Source: Streptomyces sp. UW30 (GTDB taxonomy: Bacteria > Actinomycetota > Actinomycetes > Streptomycetales > Streptomycetaceae). Taken from it: a stretch of DNA of 47,598 nt. The notes below the pieces were generated by a model that was not told where the DNA came from, ran no database searches, and worked only from the letters and a program-made list of their open reading frames with translations. The position numbers and the translations under genes are program-made. Where the stretch lies: NCBI RefSeq assembly GCF_008042075.1, contig NZ_RDBN01000033.1, positions 288,223 through 335,820 on the forward strand. Direction: 5' to 3'. Every line of letters starts with the position of its first letter. Position 1 is the stretch's first letter. This document shows positions 23,552-31,181 of the stretch, piece by piece.

Positions 23552-24850
23552 ATGCAGGTCAAGGCCGTACGCCGCCCCCTGGCGGCCACCCTCGTCACCG
23601 CGCTGGCCGCCGGGGCACTCGTCCTCGCCGGCGCCGGCGCCGAGGCCGACGTCCTCGGTTCGATGGAGGTGTCCCCGGCCACCGGCACGGACACCAGCGG
23701 CATCACCCTGACCACGGCCGCGCCGTGCCCGGAGCCCGCGACCAACCTCATCGTCGGCGTGAAGGGCGCGGGCTTCCCGGCCGACGGCCAGATCGTCGTG
23801 GGCAACTCGCCGATCAGCACGTACGCGACCGCCCCGAACGGCGGCATCGTCGTGCCGCTGTCCGACACGATGCGCAACTACGCGAGCACCGCCGGGTTCA
23901 CCACCCTCCAGGGCCGCTACGACTTCACGCTCACCTGCCGCGGCGCGTTCGGCTCTGCCGTCCACGGCGACTTCACCGCGCCGATCTGGTTCACCTCCAA
24001 CACCGCCTACCAGAACACCGCGCCCGTCACCGCCACGACCACGAAGCTCGCGGCGAGCCCGGTGAGCCCCGTCGTCCAGGGCACGTCCGTGAAGCTGACG
24101 GCGACCGTCTCCCCGGCCGCCGCGACCGGCACGGTCCGCTTCCTCGACGGCACGACCCAGCTCGGCAGCCCCGTCACCGTCTCCGGCGGCGTGGCCACAC
24201 TGACCACCAGCGCCCTGGCCGTCGGCACCCACGCGCTGGGGGCCCAGTTCACCCCGGCCGACCCGGCGGTGTACGGCGGCTCGACCTCCGCGTCGCTCTC
24301 CTACACGGTCAAGATCAAGCCCCCGGCGATCGTCTCGGCGGCGAAGGTGACCGGCACCGTCCGGGTCGGCTCCACGGTGACCTGCTCGGTGTCGTTCAGC
24401 GGCGCGAGCTCCGTGGCGTACTCCTGGCTGCGGGACGGCGCGGTGCTCAGCGGCGCGACCGGGCGCACCCGCGCACTCGGCGCCGCCGACCACGCCCACA
24501 AGATCGCCTGCCGGGCGAAGGCCACCAACAGCACCGGCAGCACGACCTCGACCAGCCCGTCCGTGACCGTGGCGCTCGGCCCCGCCCTGAAGAACGGCAC
24601 CAAGCCGTCGTTCACCGGCACCCGCAAGGTCGGCTACAAGCAGACCGCCAAGCCCGGCACCTGGACCCCCGCCGCCCAGTCGTACAGCTACGTCTGGAAG
24701 CGCGACGGCCGGACGATCACCGGCGCCACCCGCTCGACGTACACCCCCACCCGCGCCGACCGCGGCCACCTGCTCTCGCTGACCGTCACGGCCAAGCGCG
24801 CCGGGTTCGCCAACGGCACCGCCACCTCCGCCGCGGTGAGGATCGGATGA
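23552..24850 (+). CDS. surface protein: shared domain followed by Ig-like domains
   Basis: A 432-residue exported protein. A signal peptide (ends AGAGAEAD) leads into the shared domain at about 33-157 (VSPATGTDTSG, GFPADGQIVVGNSPIST, WFTSNTAYQNT). An Ig-like repeat follows at about 160-250 (LTATVSPAAATGTVRFLDG), then two further beta-sandwich modules (YSWLRDGAVLSGATG; YSYVWKRDGRTITGATRSTY) ending in SLTVTAKRAGFANG, like Ig-like adhesin repeats. There is no membrane anchor and no sorting motif, so it must be retained by partners or secreted. The ATG at 23552 follows GGAAGAG. Its stop overlaps the next start (ATGA), so it is translationally coupled to the sortase-like gene. Confidence 0.8.
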   Translation: MQVKAVRRPLAATLVTALAAGALVLAGAGAEADVLGSMEVSPATGTDTSGITLTTAAPCPEPATNLIVGVKGAGFPADGQIVVGNSPISTYATAPNGGIVVPLSDTMRNYASTAGFTTLQGRYDFTLTCRGAFGSAVHGDFTAPIWFTSNTAYQNTAPVTATTTKLAASPVSPVVQGTSVKLTATVSPAAATGTVRFLDGTTQLGSPVTVSGGVATLTTSALAVGTHALGAQFTPADPAVYGGSTSASLSYTVKIKPPAIVSAAKVTGTVRVGSTVTCSVSFSGASSVAYSWLRDGAVLSGATGRTRALGAADHAHKIACRAKATNSTGSTTSTSPSVTVALGPALKNGTKPSFTGTRKVGYKQTAKPGTWTPAAQSYSYVWKRDGRTITGATRSTYTPTRADRGHLLSLTVTAKRAGFANGTATSAAVRIG

Positions 24851-25788
24851 CGGCACCCGTCATCGCCCCTGCCGGGCCCGTGGCAGCCGACCCCGTGTCG
24901 GCTCCCGGGCCCGGCCGGGCGCGGCCCGCACGCCCGACCGCCGGTCCCGGACTGCGTATCACCAGCGCCGCGTTGAGCATCCTGGCCGCGCTGCTCCTCG
25001 GCTTCGTCGCCGACGCAGGACTGGTCAGCGACCTGCGCCAAGCCCGGGACCGGCAGGTCGACTACGCCGCCTTCCGTGCCGCCCTCGCCAACGGGACCGC
25101 CCCGGTCGGGCAGTCCGTGGGCGGCGGCCGGGCGGCCGAGGCCGGTGAGCCCGTGGCGATCCTGGCGATCCCCGAGCTCGGGGTGCGCGAGGTGGTCCGC
25201 GAGGGCACCACCGCCGCCGACCTGTCCCACGGACCCGGCCACCGCAGGGACACGCCCCTGCCCGGCCAGTGGGGAGTCAGCGTCGTCATGGGCCGCCAGG
25301 CGACCTACGGCGGACCCTTCCGGCGGCTGGGCGAGCTCAGCACGGGCGACACCATCACCGTGACCACCGGGCAGGGCAAGCACACCTACCGGGTCATCGG
25401 ACCGCGCCGGGCGGGCGACCCCCAGCCGGCGGTGCCCGCGCAGGGCAAGGGGCGGCTGACGCTGATCACCGCCGACGGCACGCCCTTCATGCCCCGGGGC
25501 ATCCTGCGCGTGGACGCCGACCTGGTGTCGGCCGCCCAGCCCACGCCCGCCTCCTCCGTCGCCCCCGGCGCGCTGCCGCAGGAGGAGAAGCCGATGGCCA
25601 CCCAGCAGTCGGCCTGGCTGCCGCTGGTGCTGTGGGGACAGGGACTCACCCTGGCCGCCGCGGCCCTCGCCTGGGCGCGCGCCCGCTGGGGCAGGCGGCA
25701 CACCTGGGTCGTCGGCGTCCCGCTGCTCGGCGCGCTCGGCCTCGCGGTCGCCGACCAGACGCTGCTGCTCCTGCCGAATCTGCTGTGA
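24847..25788 (+). CDS. sortase-fold membrane protein lacking catalytic His and Cys (pseudo-sortase)
   Basis: A 313-residue membrane protein. A helix near 36-60 is followed by a sortase-like beta-barrel (IPELGVREVVREGTTAADLS, VVMGRQATYGGPFRRLGEL, TYRVIGPRR, GRLTLITADGTPF, ILRVDADLV). Two C-terminal helices complete it (WLPLVLWGQGLTLAAAALAW and a final AVADQTLLLLPNLL). In active sortases the first underlying motif is GHR/D-type with catalytic His and the second is TLxTC. Here the positions read Gln151 and Ala209. Arg221 may be the retained Arg. It should not transpeptidate, so a scaffold or regulator role is inferred. The ATG at 24847 overlaps the previous stop. Confidence 0.82.
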   Translation: MTAPVIAPAGPVAADPVSAPGPGRARPARPTAGPGLRITSAALSILAALLLGFVADAGLVSDLRQARDRQVDYAAFRAALANGTAPVGQSVGGGRAAEAGEPVAILAIPELGVREVVREGTTAADLSHGPGHRRDTPLPGQWGVSVVMGRQATYGGPFRRLGELSTGDTITVTTGQGKHTYRVIGPRRAGDPQPAVPAQGKGRLTLITADGTPFMPRGILRVDADLVSAAQPTPASSVAPGALPQEEKPMATQQSAWLPLVLWGQGLTLAAAALAWARARWGRRHTWVVGVPLLGALGLAVADQTLLLLPNLL

Positions 25789-25831
25789 CCACCCGTTGCC
25801 GAAGCCGATCGACGTCGATGAAGGACTAGCC

Positions 25832-26674
25832 GTGACCGACCAGAGCACCCAGACCGACACCACGCTGACCCTCCCGCCGGTCCGGGCGACCGACGGGAGC
25901 GGCGCGACGCTCCAGGCCCGCCGGATCTCGGCCTGGTTCGGCGACCACAAGGTCCTCGACCGTGTGTCCCTGACCATGCCGGCCGGCCGGGTCACGGCCC
26001 TCATCGGCCCGTCCGGCTGCGGAAAGTCGACGTTCCTGCGCATCCTCAACCGCATGCACGAACTCGTCCCGACCGCCTCACTGGCCGGTGAGGTCCTCGT
26101 CGACGGCCAGGACGTCTACGCCGCCGGGCAGCGGCTGACCGATGCGCGACGGACGATCGGCATGGTGTTCCAGAAGCCGAACCCCTTCCCGGCGATGTCG
26201 ATCTACGACAACGTCACGTCCGGCCTGAAGCTCACCGGCACCCGTATGAACGGGGACGCGAGGGACGACCTGGTGGAGGAGTGCCTGACCAAGGCGGGCC
26301 TGTGGCGGGAGGTCCGCGACCGGCTGCGCCAGCCCGGCGGCGCGCTCTCGGGCGGCCAGCAGCAGCGCCTGTGCATCGCCCGTTCGCTCGCGGTACGCCC
26401 CAAGGTCCTGCTCATGGACGAGCCCTGCTCGGCGCTCGACCCCACCTCCACCCGCCGGATCGAGGAGACGATCCGCGAGCTGGCGCACGAGGTCACCATC
26501 GTGATCGTCACCCACAACATGCAGCAGGCCGCCCGCGTCTCCGACCAGTGCGCCTTCTTCCTGGCCGAGCAGAACACCCCCGGCGCCATCGTCGAGCACG
26601 GCCCCACCCCGGCGATGTTCTCGACCCCGTCGGACCCCCGCACCGCGGACTACGTGGAGGGCCGCTTCGGCTAG
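25832..26674 (+). CDS. PstB-type phosphate ABC transporter ATPase
   Basis: A 280-residue ABC ATPase most like PstB. Walker A is GPSGCGKST, with the Q-loop in MVFQKPNPFP, signature LSGGQQQR, Walker B VLLMDEP and H-loop VTHNMQQA. The GPSGCGKSTFLRILNRM and KPNPFPMSIYDN-type blocks are diagnostic of PstB. In the Pst system it drives PstCA, but no permease gene lies in this window, so it may energise permeases encoded elsewhere or another membrane partner. The GTG at 25832 is preceded by AAGGA. It follows the pseudo-sortase by 43 bp and ends the surface locus. Its TAG overlaps the stop of the convergent hydrolase gene within CTAG (26671-26674). Confidence 0.9.
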   Translation: MTDQSTQTDTTLTLPPVRATDGSGATLQARRISAWFGDHKVLDRVSLTMPAGRVTALIGPSGCGKSTFLRILNRMHELVPTASLAGEVLVDGQDVYAAGQRLTDARRTIGMVFQKPNPFPAMSIYDNVTSGLKLTGTRMNGDARDDLVEECLTKAGLWREVRDRLRQPGGALSGGQQQRLCIARSLAVRPKVLLMDEPCSALDPTSTRRIEETIRELAHEVTIVIVTHNMQQAARVSDQCAFFLAEQNTPGAIVEHGPTPAMFSTPSDPRTADYVEGRFG

Positions 26675-27636
26675 GACGGGCTCCGGGTGAGGAAATCGAC
26701 GAGCGCCGCGTTCACCTCGGCGGGCCGTTCCTGCTGGGTCCAGTGTCCGCAGCCCGCCAACTTGACCGGCTCGCGCCACAGGTTGGGCATCAGGGCGGGG
26801 AGCCGCTCGATGAACTCGGGCGTGCCGGGGAACGCCGGGACCAGGTCGCGGTCGCCGTAGATGTACAGGGCGGGCGGGGTGACGACGGCGCCGTGCCAGG
26901 GCGCGGTCAGCTCCCAGTTGCGGTCGAGGTTGCGGTACCAGTTGAGGGCGCCGGTGAAGCCCTGGGAGAAGCTCTCGGTGAGCGCGTCGAGGTCGGCCTC
27001 GGTGAACCAGTCCGGCAGCACCTCGGGGTCCGGCATGTCCGCGAGCCAGCCGCGCTCGGGGTCGACCAACGGCTGCCTGAGCTCGCCCGCGTGGGGAGCG
27101 TCGCCCGAGGCCGAGTAGAAGAACTTCCGCAGCGTGGTGCGCGTGTCCTTCGCGAACTCGGCGTCCGCGACACCCGGGCGGGCGAAGTAGTTCCAGTAGA
27201 ACCGGCCGCCGAACCGCTCCTCCATGGAGGCCAGCGGCGGATGGATACCCCGCAGCGGCGGCGGCACGCTCAGCCCGGCCACACCGCGCACCACGTCCGG
27301 CCGCAGCAGGGCCGTGTGCCAGGCGACCGGCGCGCCCCAGTCGTGGCCGACGACGTACGCCTTCTGCTCGCCCAGGGCCTGGATGAGGCCGACGACGTCA
27401 CCGACCAGATGCAGGATCGTGTACGCGTCGACGGCGTCGGGGCGGTCGCTGCGTCCGTATCCGCGCTGGTCGGGGGCGACCACCCGGAACCCCGCGTCGG
27501 CCAGCGGGCCGAACTGGTGGTGCCAGGAGTGCCATGACTCGGGGAAGCCGTGCAGGAGCACCACCAGGGGTCCGTCGCCCTGTTCGGCGATGTGCAGCCG
27601 AACGCCGTTCACGTCAACCATCCGATGCTCAACCAT
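26671..27636 (-). CDS. epoxide hydrolase-type alpha/beta hydrolase
   Basis: A 321-residue alpha/beta-hydrolase. HGFPESWHSWHHQ forms the oxyanion region, GHDWGAPVAWH holds the aspartate nucleophile typical of soluble epoxide hydrolases rather than serine, YIYGDRDLVPAFPG the acid region and GCGHWTQQERP the histidine. It should open epoxides by an ester intermediate in the cytosol. The ATG at 27634-27636 is used; an in-frame ATG at 27619-27621 is a possible alternative, and neither has a strong ribosome site. It is convergent with the PstB-type gene with a four-base stop overlap. Substrate unknown. Confidence 0.88.
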   Translation of the reverse strand: MVEHRMVDVNGVRLHIAEQGDGPLVVLLHGFPESWHSWHHQFGPLADAGFRVVAPDQRGYGRSDRPDAVDAYTILHLVGDVVGLIQALGEQKAYVVGHDWGAPVAWHTALLRPDVVRGVAGLSVPPPLRGIHPPLASMEERFGGRFYWNYFARPGVADAEFAKDTRTTLRKFFYSASGDAPHAGELRQPLVDPERGWLADMPDPEVLPDWFTEADLDALTESFSQGFTGALNWYRNLDRNWELTAPWHGAVVTPPALYIYGDRDLVPAFPGTPEFIERLPALMPNLWREPVKLAGCGHWTQQERPAEVNAALVDFLTRSPS

Positions 27637-27837
27637 GGGGACGAGCGTACGTGCCGTGATGTCCGGGCAACCGGGCAGGTTCACGGCGGCGGAAGCCACG
27701 ACAACTGGCCGACTATCGACGCGAGTTGGGCTGATTCCTGGGAAAACTCCCGAGACACGGTCGGGTGCCCGGCGGCAGCGAGGCGTTGTCGCGCTCCTCG
27801 GCCGAGCGCGGCAGGCGACACGGGGGAGGAGAACGGC

Positions 27838-28545
27838 GTGAGCGGTGCGGGGGACGGGACGCGGTCGAGACGGCGGTTGAGTGCGGGGGAGATCGCCGCG
27901 TTGGTCTCGGCGGCCACTGCGGTCGTCGGCCTCCTGCTGGCGTTGTTCGGGGTGCCGCTCATCGGGGGATCGTCGCCGGGCCGGCCCGTGCCCGACGGCG
28001 CAGCGGCGGCACCGGCCACCTCGGCCACACCTGCCGCGTCGGCCACACCGGAGGTGTCCCCGTCCATCGCGGTCCCGAGCGGCTGGCGTCGCGTCGGTGC
28101 ACCGGATCTCAGGGCTTCCTTCGCACTCCCCGACGACTGGACCAAGGACATCGACAGCGCCATCCAGAGCAACTGGAGCTCCCCGGACGAGGAGCACGCC
28201 ATGAGCCTCAAGCGGGACTCCTCGTACGGGCCGACGCCGAAGGCCGCCGTCGCCGGACAGCTTCAGTGGTACCGCGACCCGCAGAAGTCCTCGATGGCGG
28301 ACCTGAAAGTCGCCACCCACCCCACCCGGCAGAACGGCAAGGAAGCCCTCCTGCTGGAGATCGACTACCACTACACCGACCAGTCCGCACCCCGCAAACG
28401 CGTCGAGGTGTTCGTCGCGGGCAAGGCCGGCCAGGTCTACCAGCTGCTCTTCGACACCGTCGCCACCCGCGAGAGGCTGGCGGCCCAGAAGCAACTGCTC
28501 GCCACCGCCCGGGCCCATCTGCTGATCGACGTGAGCGTGCGGTGA
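27838..28545 (+). CDS. membrane-anchored hypothetical protein
   Basis: A 235-residue protein with a short basic N-terminus, one transmembrane helix (AALVSAATAVVGLLLALFGV) and an Ala/Pro/Thr/Ser linker. An extracytoplasmic domain of about 150 residues (WRRVGAPDLRASFALPDDW to LLATARAHLLIDVSV) follows. The domain has the layout of small sensor- or lipoprotein-like folds often attached to serine/threonine kinases in Streptomyces, but I do not recognise the family. The GTG at 27838 is preceded by a strong GGGGGAGGAG. No partner kinase is adjacent. Confidence 0.75.
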   Translation: MSGAGDGTRSRRRLSAGEIAALVSAATAVVGLLLALFGVPLIGGSSPGRPVPDGAAAAPATSATPAASATPEVSPSIAVPSGWRRVGAPDLRASFALPDDWTKDIDSAIQSNWSSPDEEHAMSLKRDSSYGPTPKAAVAGQLQWYRDPQKSSMADLKVATHPTRQNGKEALLLEIDYHYTDQSAPRKRVEVFVAGKAGQVYQLLFDTVATRERLAAQKQLLATARAHLLIDVSVR

Positions 28546-28586
28546 CAGGAGCAGGGCAGCCGGGCGGGGCTGTCTACCGTTGACCC

Positions 28587-30116
28587 ATGACGCCACCGCT
28601 GGACGTGCTGGTCGTGGGCGCCGGGCCCACCGGGCTCGCGCTCGCCGCTCAACTGCGTACCTACGGAACCCGGTTCCGTATCGTCGACCGCTCCCTGGAC
28701 CGCGTACGCGAGTCCCGGGCCCTCGGCATCCAGCCCCGCACCCTGGAGGCGCTCGCGGGGTTCGGGGTGACCGAGGAGCTCGTGGACCGGGGCAACACAG
28801 CGATGCGGCTGCGGCTGCACCTGGCCCGGCGCACGGTGTCGGTGCCGCTCTTCGACATCGGGGCGACCGACACGCCGTACCCCTTCCTGCTGTTCCTCGC
28901 CCAGGCCGAGACGGAGCGCGTGCTCGGTGAGCACCTGGCCGCTCGGGACGTGGCGATCGAGCGCGGCACCGAGGTCGTCGGGCTGGAGCGTCAGGGTCCG
29001 CTCGTCGTATGCCGGCTGCGCGGCCGGGACGGCGCCGAGGAGACCGTGACGGCACGCTACGTCGTGGGCTGCGACGGCGCCCACAGCACGGTGCGCGCCC
29101 GGGCGGGCATCGGCTTCGAGGGGTACGCCTATCCGCAGACGTACCTGCTCGCCGACCTGGAGGTGGACGGGCTGGAGCCGGGCGCCGTGCACTCGTACAT
29201 GACCGGGGCCGGGATGCTGTTCTTCTTCCCGCTCGGGTCGCCCGCCCCTTGGCGCATGCTCGCGATGCGGCCGTCCGACGTCCCCGACAGCAAGGTGACC
29301 CTGCCGCTGCTGCAGGGGATCGCCGAACGGTACGGCGCGCGCGGGCTGGTCCTGCGGGACCCCGTCTGGATGACGGACTTCCGCCTCCACAACCGCGGCG
29401 CCGCCCACTACCGCTGCGGCCCCTTCTTCCTGGCCGGCGACGCCGCCCACATCCACAGCCCGGCCGGGGCCCAGGGCATGAACACCGGCATCCAGGACGC
29501 CCTCAACCTGGGCTGGAAGCTGGCCCTGGTGTGCCGGGGCGCCGCGCCCGAGGAGCTGCTGGAGACGTACGGAGCCGAGCGGGCGCCGGTCGGTCGTGAC
29601 GTACGGCGGTTCACCGACCGTGCCTTCGTCATCGGCACCAGCCCGAACCCCGTCCTGCGCTTCGCCCGCGCCCGGCTGGTGCCCCACCTCGCCCCGCTGG
29701 TCAGGCATGCGACGGCGCCCCGGCGCTGGGTCTTCCGTACCGTCTCCGAGCTGGGCATCCACTACCGCCGCAGTCCCGCCTCGACCACGGGCACACGATC
29801 ACCCCGCCGCGGCCCCCGTGCCGGGGACCGGCTGCCCGACCTGCCCCGCGGGCTCCAGGCCCAGGTCGCCGCCCCCGGCTGGCATCTGCTCCTGACCGGC
29901 CCGGCGCACCTGTGGCCGGACGAGCGACTCGCCCCGGTGCTGGCGGGCCGGGCCGACCTGATCACCGTGCACCGCCTGGGCGACCGGAGCCCCTGGCCGG
30001 ACGTCGCCCAGGGACTTCTGCGACCCGACGGCCACGTCGGCTACGTCACGCGCGGCGCCGAACTGGGCGGGCTGCGCGCCTACGTCGAGCGCTGGCTGCC
30101 GGCCGAGCCCACGTGA
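28587..30116 (+). CDS. FAD-dependent aromatic monooxygenase (PheA/TfdB-like)
   Basis: A 509-residue group A flavoprotein hydroxylase. The N-terminal GxGxxG site is VVGAGPTGLALAAQ; the DG motif is VVGCDGAHSTVRARAG. The second FAD motif is FFLAGDAAHIHSPAGAQGMN followed by IQDALNLGWKLA, which is classical for phenol or polyketide hydroxylases. A thioredoxin-like C-terminal domain probably occupies the last 110 residues. These enzymes use NAD(P)H and oxygen to hydroxylate aromatic rings. No aromatic catabolism genes adjoin, so the substrate is unknown. The ATG at 28587 has no ribosome site and sits downstream of TACCGT, so leaderless translation is possible. Confidence 0.88.
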   Translation: MTPPLDVLVVGAGPTGLALAAQLRTYGTRFRIVDRSLDRVRESRALGIQPRTLEALAGFGVTEELVDRGNTAMRLRLHLARRTVSVPLFDIGATDTPYPFLLFLAQAETERVLGEHLAARDVAIERGTEVVGLERQGPLVVCRLRGRDGAEETVTARYVVGCDGAHSTVRARAGIGFEGYAYPQTYLLADLEVDGLEPGAVHSYMTGAGMLFFFPLGSPAPWRMLAMRPSDVPDSKVTLPLLQGIAERYGARGLVLRDPVWMTDFRLHNRGAAHYRCGPFFLAGDAAHIHSPAGAQGMNTGIQDALNLGWKLALVCRGAAPEELLETYGAERAPVGRDVRRFTDRAFVIGTSPNPVLRFARARLVPHLAPLVRHATAPRRWVFRTVSELGIHYRRSPASTTGTRSPRRGPRAGDRLPDLPRGLQAQVAAPGWHLLLTGPAHLWPDERLAPVLAGRADLITVHRLGDRSPWPDVAQGLLRPDGHVGYVTRGAELGGLRAYVERWLPAEPT

Positions 30117-30160
30117 GGCGCGCGGTGAACGGCCGCGGGCGTTGATCCGTACCACTCTTC

Positions 30161-30643
30161 GTGCAGTTTCAGCGAGGAAACAGAGGCGGCGGCGGGGGCA
30201 CCGGTCGCGTCGCGGCGGCCGGTGTCCTGATTCTCCTGCTCACCGCCACCGCGTGCGGCGCCGGCGATCAGGAGGGGACCTCCGCGCAGAGCAGCCCGTC
30301 GAACGTCGCCGCCAGCGTGGCCGGGGTCGTGGCACCTGCGAAGGTCGAGGTGATCGCCGACCTGACCGGGTGCAAGGTCAAGATCCGCACCGAGGCGGAC
30401 GAGCTGCGCGAGGGGGTCTGCCACACGAAGAAGGGCGACTACCTGATCACGACGTTCCCTGCGGAGAAGTACAAGCTGACCTGGCTGGACGCGGCGGCCG
30501 TCTACGGCGGCAAATACCTCGTCGGCACCCGCTGGGTGGTCAGCGCCAAACCGGGGCTGCTGGAGCAGCTCCGTCCCCAACTGGGCGGAAACATCCAGCA
30601 GTTGCGGGGCGTGGGTCCGGCTCCGGGCCCGAGCGCGTCGTGA
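30161..30643 (+). CDS. putative lipoprotein
   Basis: A 160-residue protein with a basic, glycine-rich N-terminus, hydrophobic stretch VAAAGVLILLLTATACG and a lipobox LTATAC, predicting diacylglyceryl modification at the cysteine and anchoring to the outer face of the membrane. The mature part (AKVEVIADLTGCKVKIRTEA, then GDYLITTFPAEKYKLTWLDA) is a small beta-rich domain with two cysteines that may pair. Family unknown. The GTG at 30161 lacks a clear ribosome site. It converges on the ArsR gene with a seven-base gap. Confidence 0.75.
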   Translation: MQFQRGNRGGGGGTGRVAAAGVLILLLTATACGAGDQEGTSAQSSPSNVAASVAGVVAPAKVEVIADLTGCKVKIRTEADELREGVCHTKKGDYLITTFPAEKYKLTWLDAAAVYGGKYLVGTRWVVSAKPGLLEQLRPQLGGNIQQLRGVGPAPGPSAS

Positions 30644-30650
30644 CGCGGGC

Positions 30651-31013
30651 TCACTCGGCCGTGTCGCTGATGCCCAGCCGCAGATGCTCCACGTGGTACA
30701 CGGCCTGATCGAGCAGCTCGGCGACATGGTGGTCGTGCAGGGCGTACACCACCGACCGGCCGCGCCGCTCGCCGACCACCAGGCCCAGATTGCGCAGCAG
30801 CCGCAGCTGGTGCGAGCAGGCGGACTGCTCCATGCCCACCTCGGCCGCCAACTCCGTGGCCGGCAGCGGCCCCTCGCGCAGCCGCGCCAGGATCAGCAGG
30901 CGGGAGGGGGTGGACAGGGCCTGGAGGGTGGTGGCCACCTTGGCCGCGTTGGCCGCGTCCAGGCGTACGCGCTCGGGGGCGTCCTGCGCGGCGGTGACGG
31001 CTCCATGACCCAT
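30651..31013 (-). CDS. ArsR/SmtB-family metal-sensing repressor
   Basis: A 120-residue winged-helix repressor. The recognition region is SACSHQLRLLRNLGLVVGER and the wing RRGRSVVYAL. The C-terminal helix has DHHVAELLDQAVYHVEH: Asp, His at +2, His at +13 and His at +16. That is the spacing of the alpha-5 metal site of CzrA/SmtB-type Zn/Co sensors, so metal-dependent derepression is likely. The ATG at 31011-31013 is used. A TGAA-N6-TTCA operator lies 32 bp upstream, indicating autoregulation. No efflux pump gene adjoins, so its target must be elsewhere. Confidence 0.9.
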   Translation of the reverse strand: MGHGAVTAAQDAPERVRLDAANAAKVATTLQALSTPSRLLILARLREGPLPATELAAEVGMEQSACSHQLRLLRNLGLVVGERRGRSVVYALHDHHVAELLDQAVYHVEHLRLGISDTAE

Positions 31014-31041
31014 GAGGGGTATCTTACCCACCGCACAGGAA

Positions 31042-31063
31042 CGTATGAATGATTCTTCATGCG
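31042..31063. promoter_or_regulatory. ArsR/SmtB-type operator
   Basis: An imperfect inverted repeat, CGTATGAA (31042-31049), six bases, TTCATGCG (31056-31063). The core ATGAA-N6-TTCAT matches the known ArsR/SmtB zinc-sensor operator pattern. It lies between the divergent ArsR-type and AlkA-type genes, nearer the former. Confidence 0.7.
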
Positions 31064-31181
31064 TCCTGGTGTGCTCCTCCTGGCGCGCTTCCCCTGATGT
31101 GATCCGGCACCTCCCAGGACAGGCGAGGTCGATGTCGGATTCTCGCCAGCCCTCGCCGCCCCGGTGGCCGATGCTGGACGT

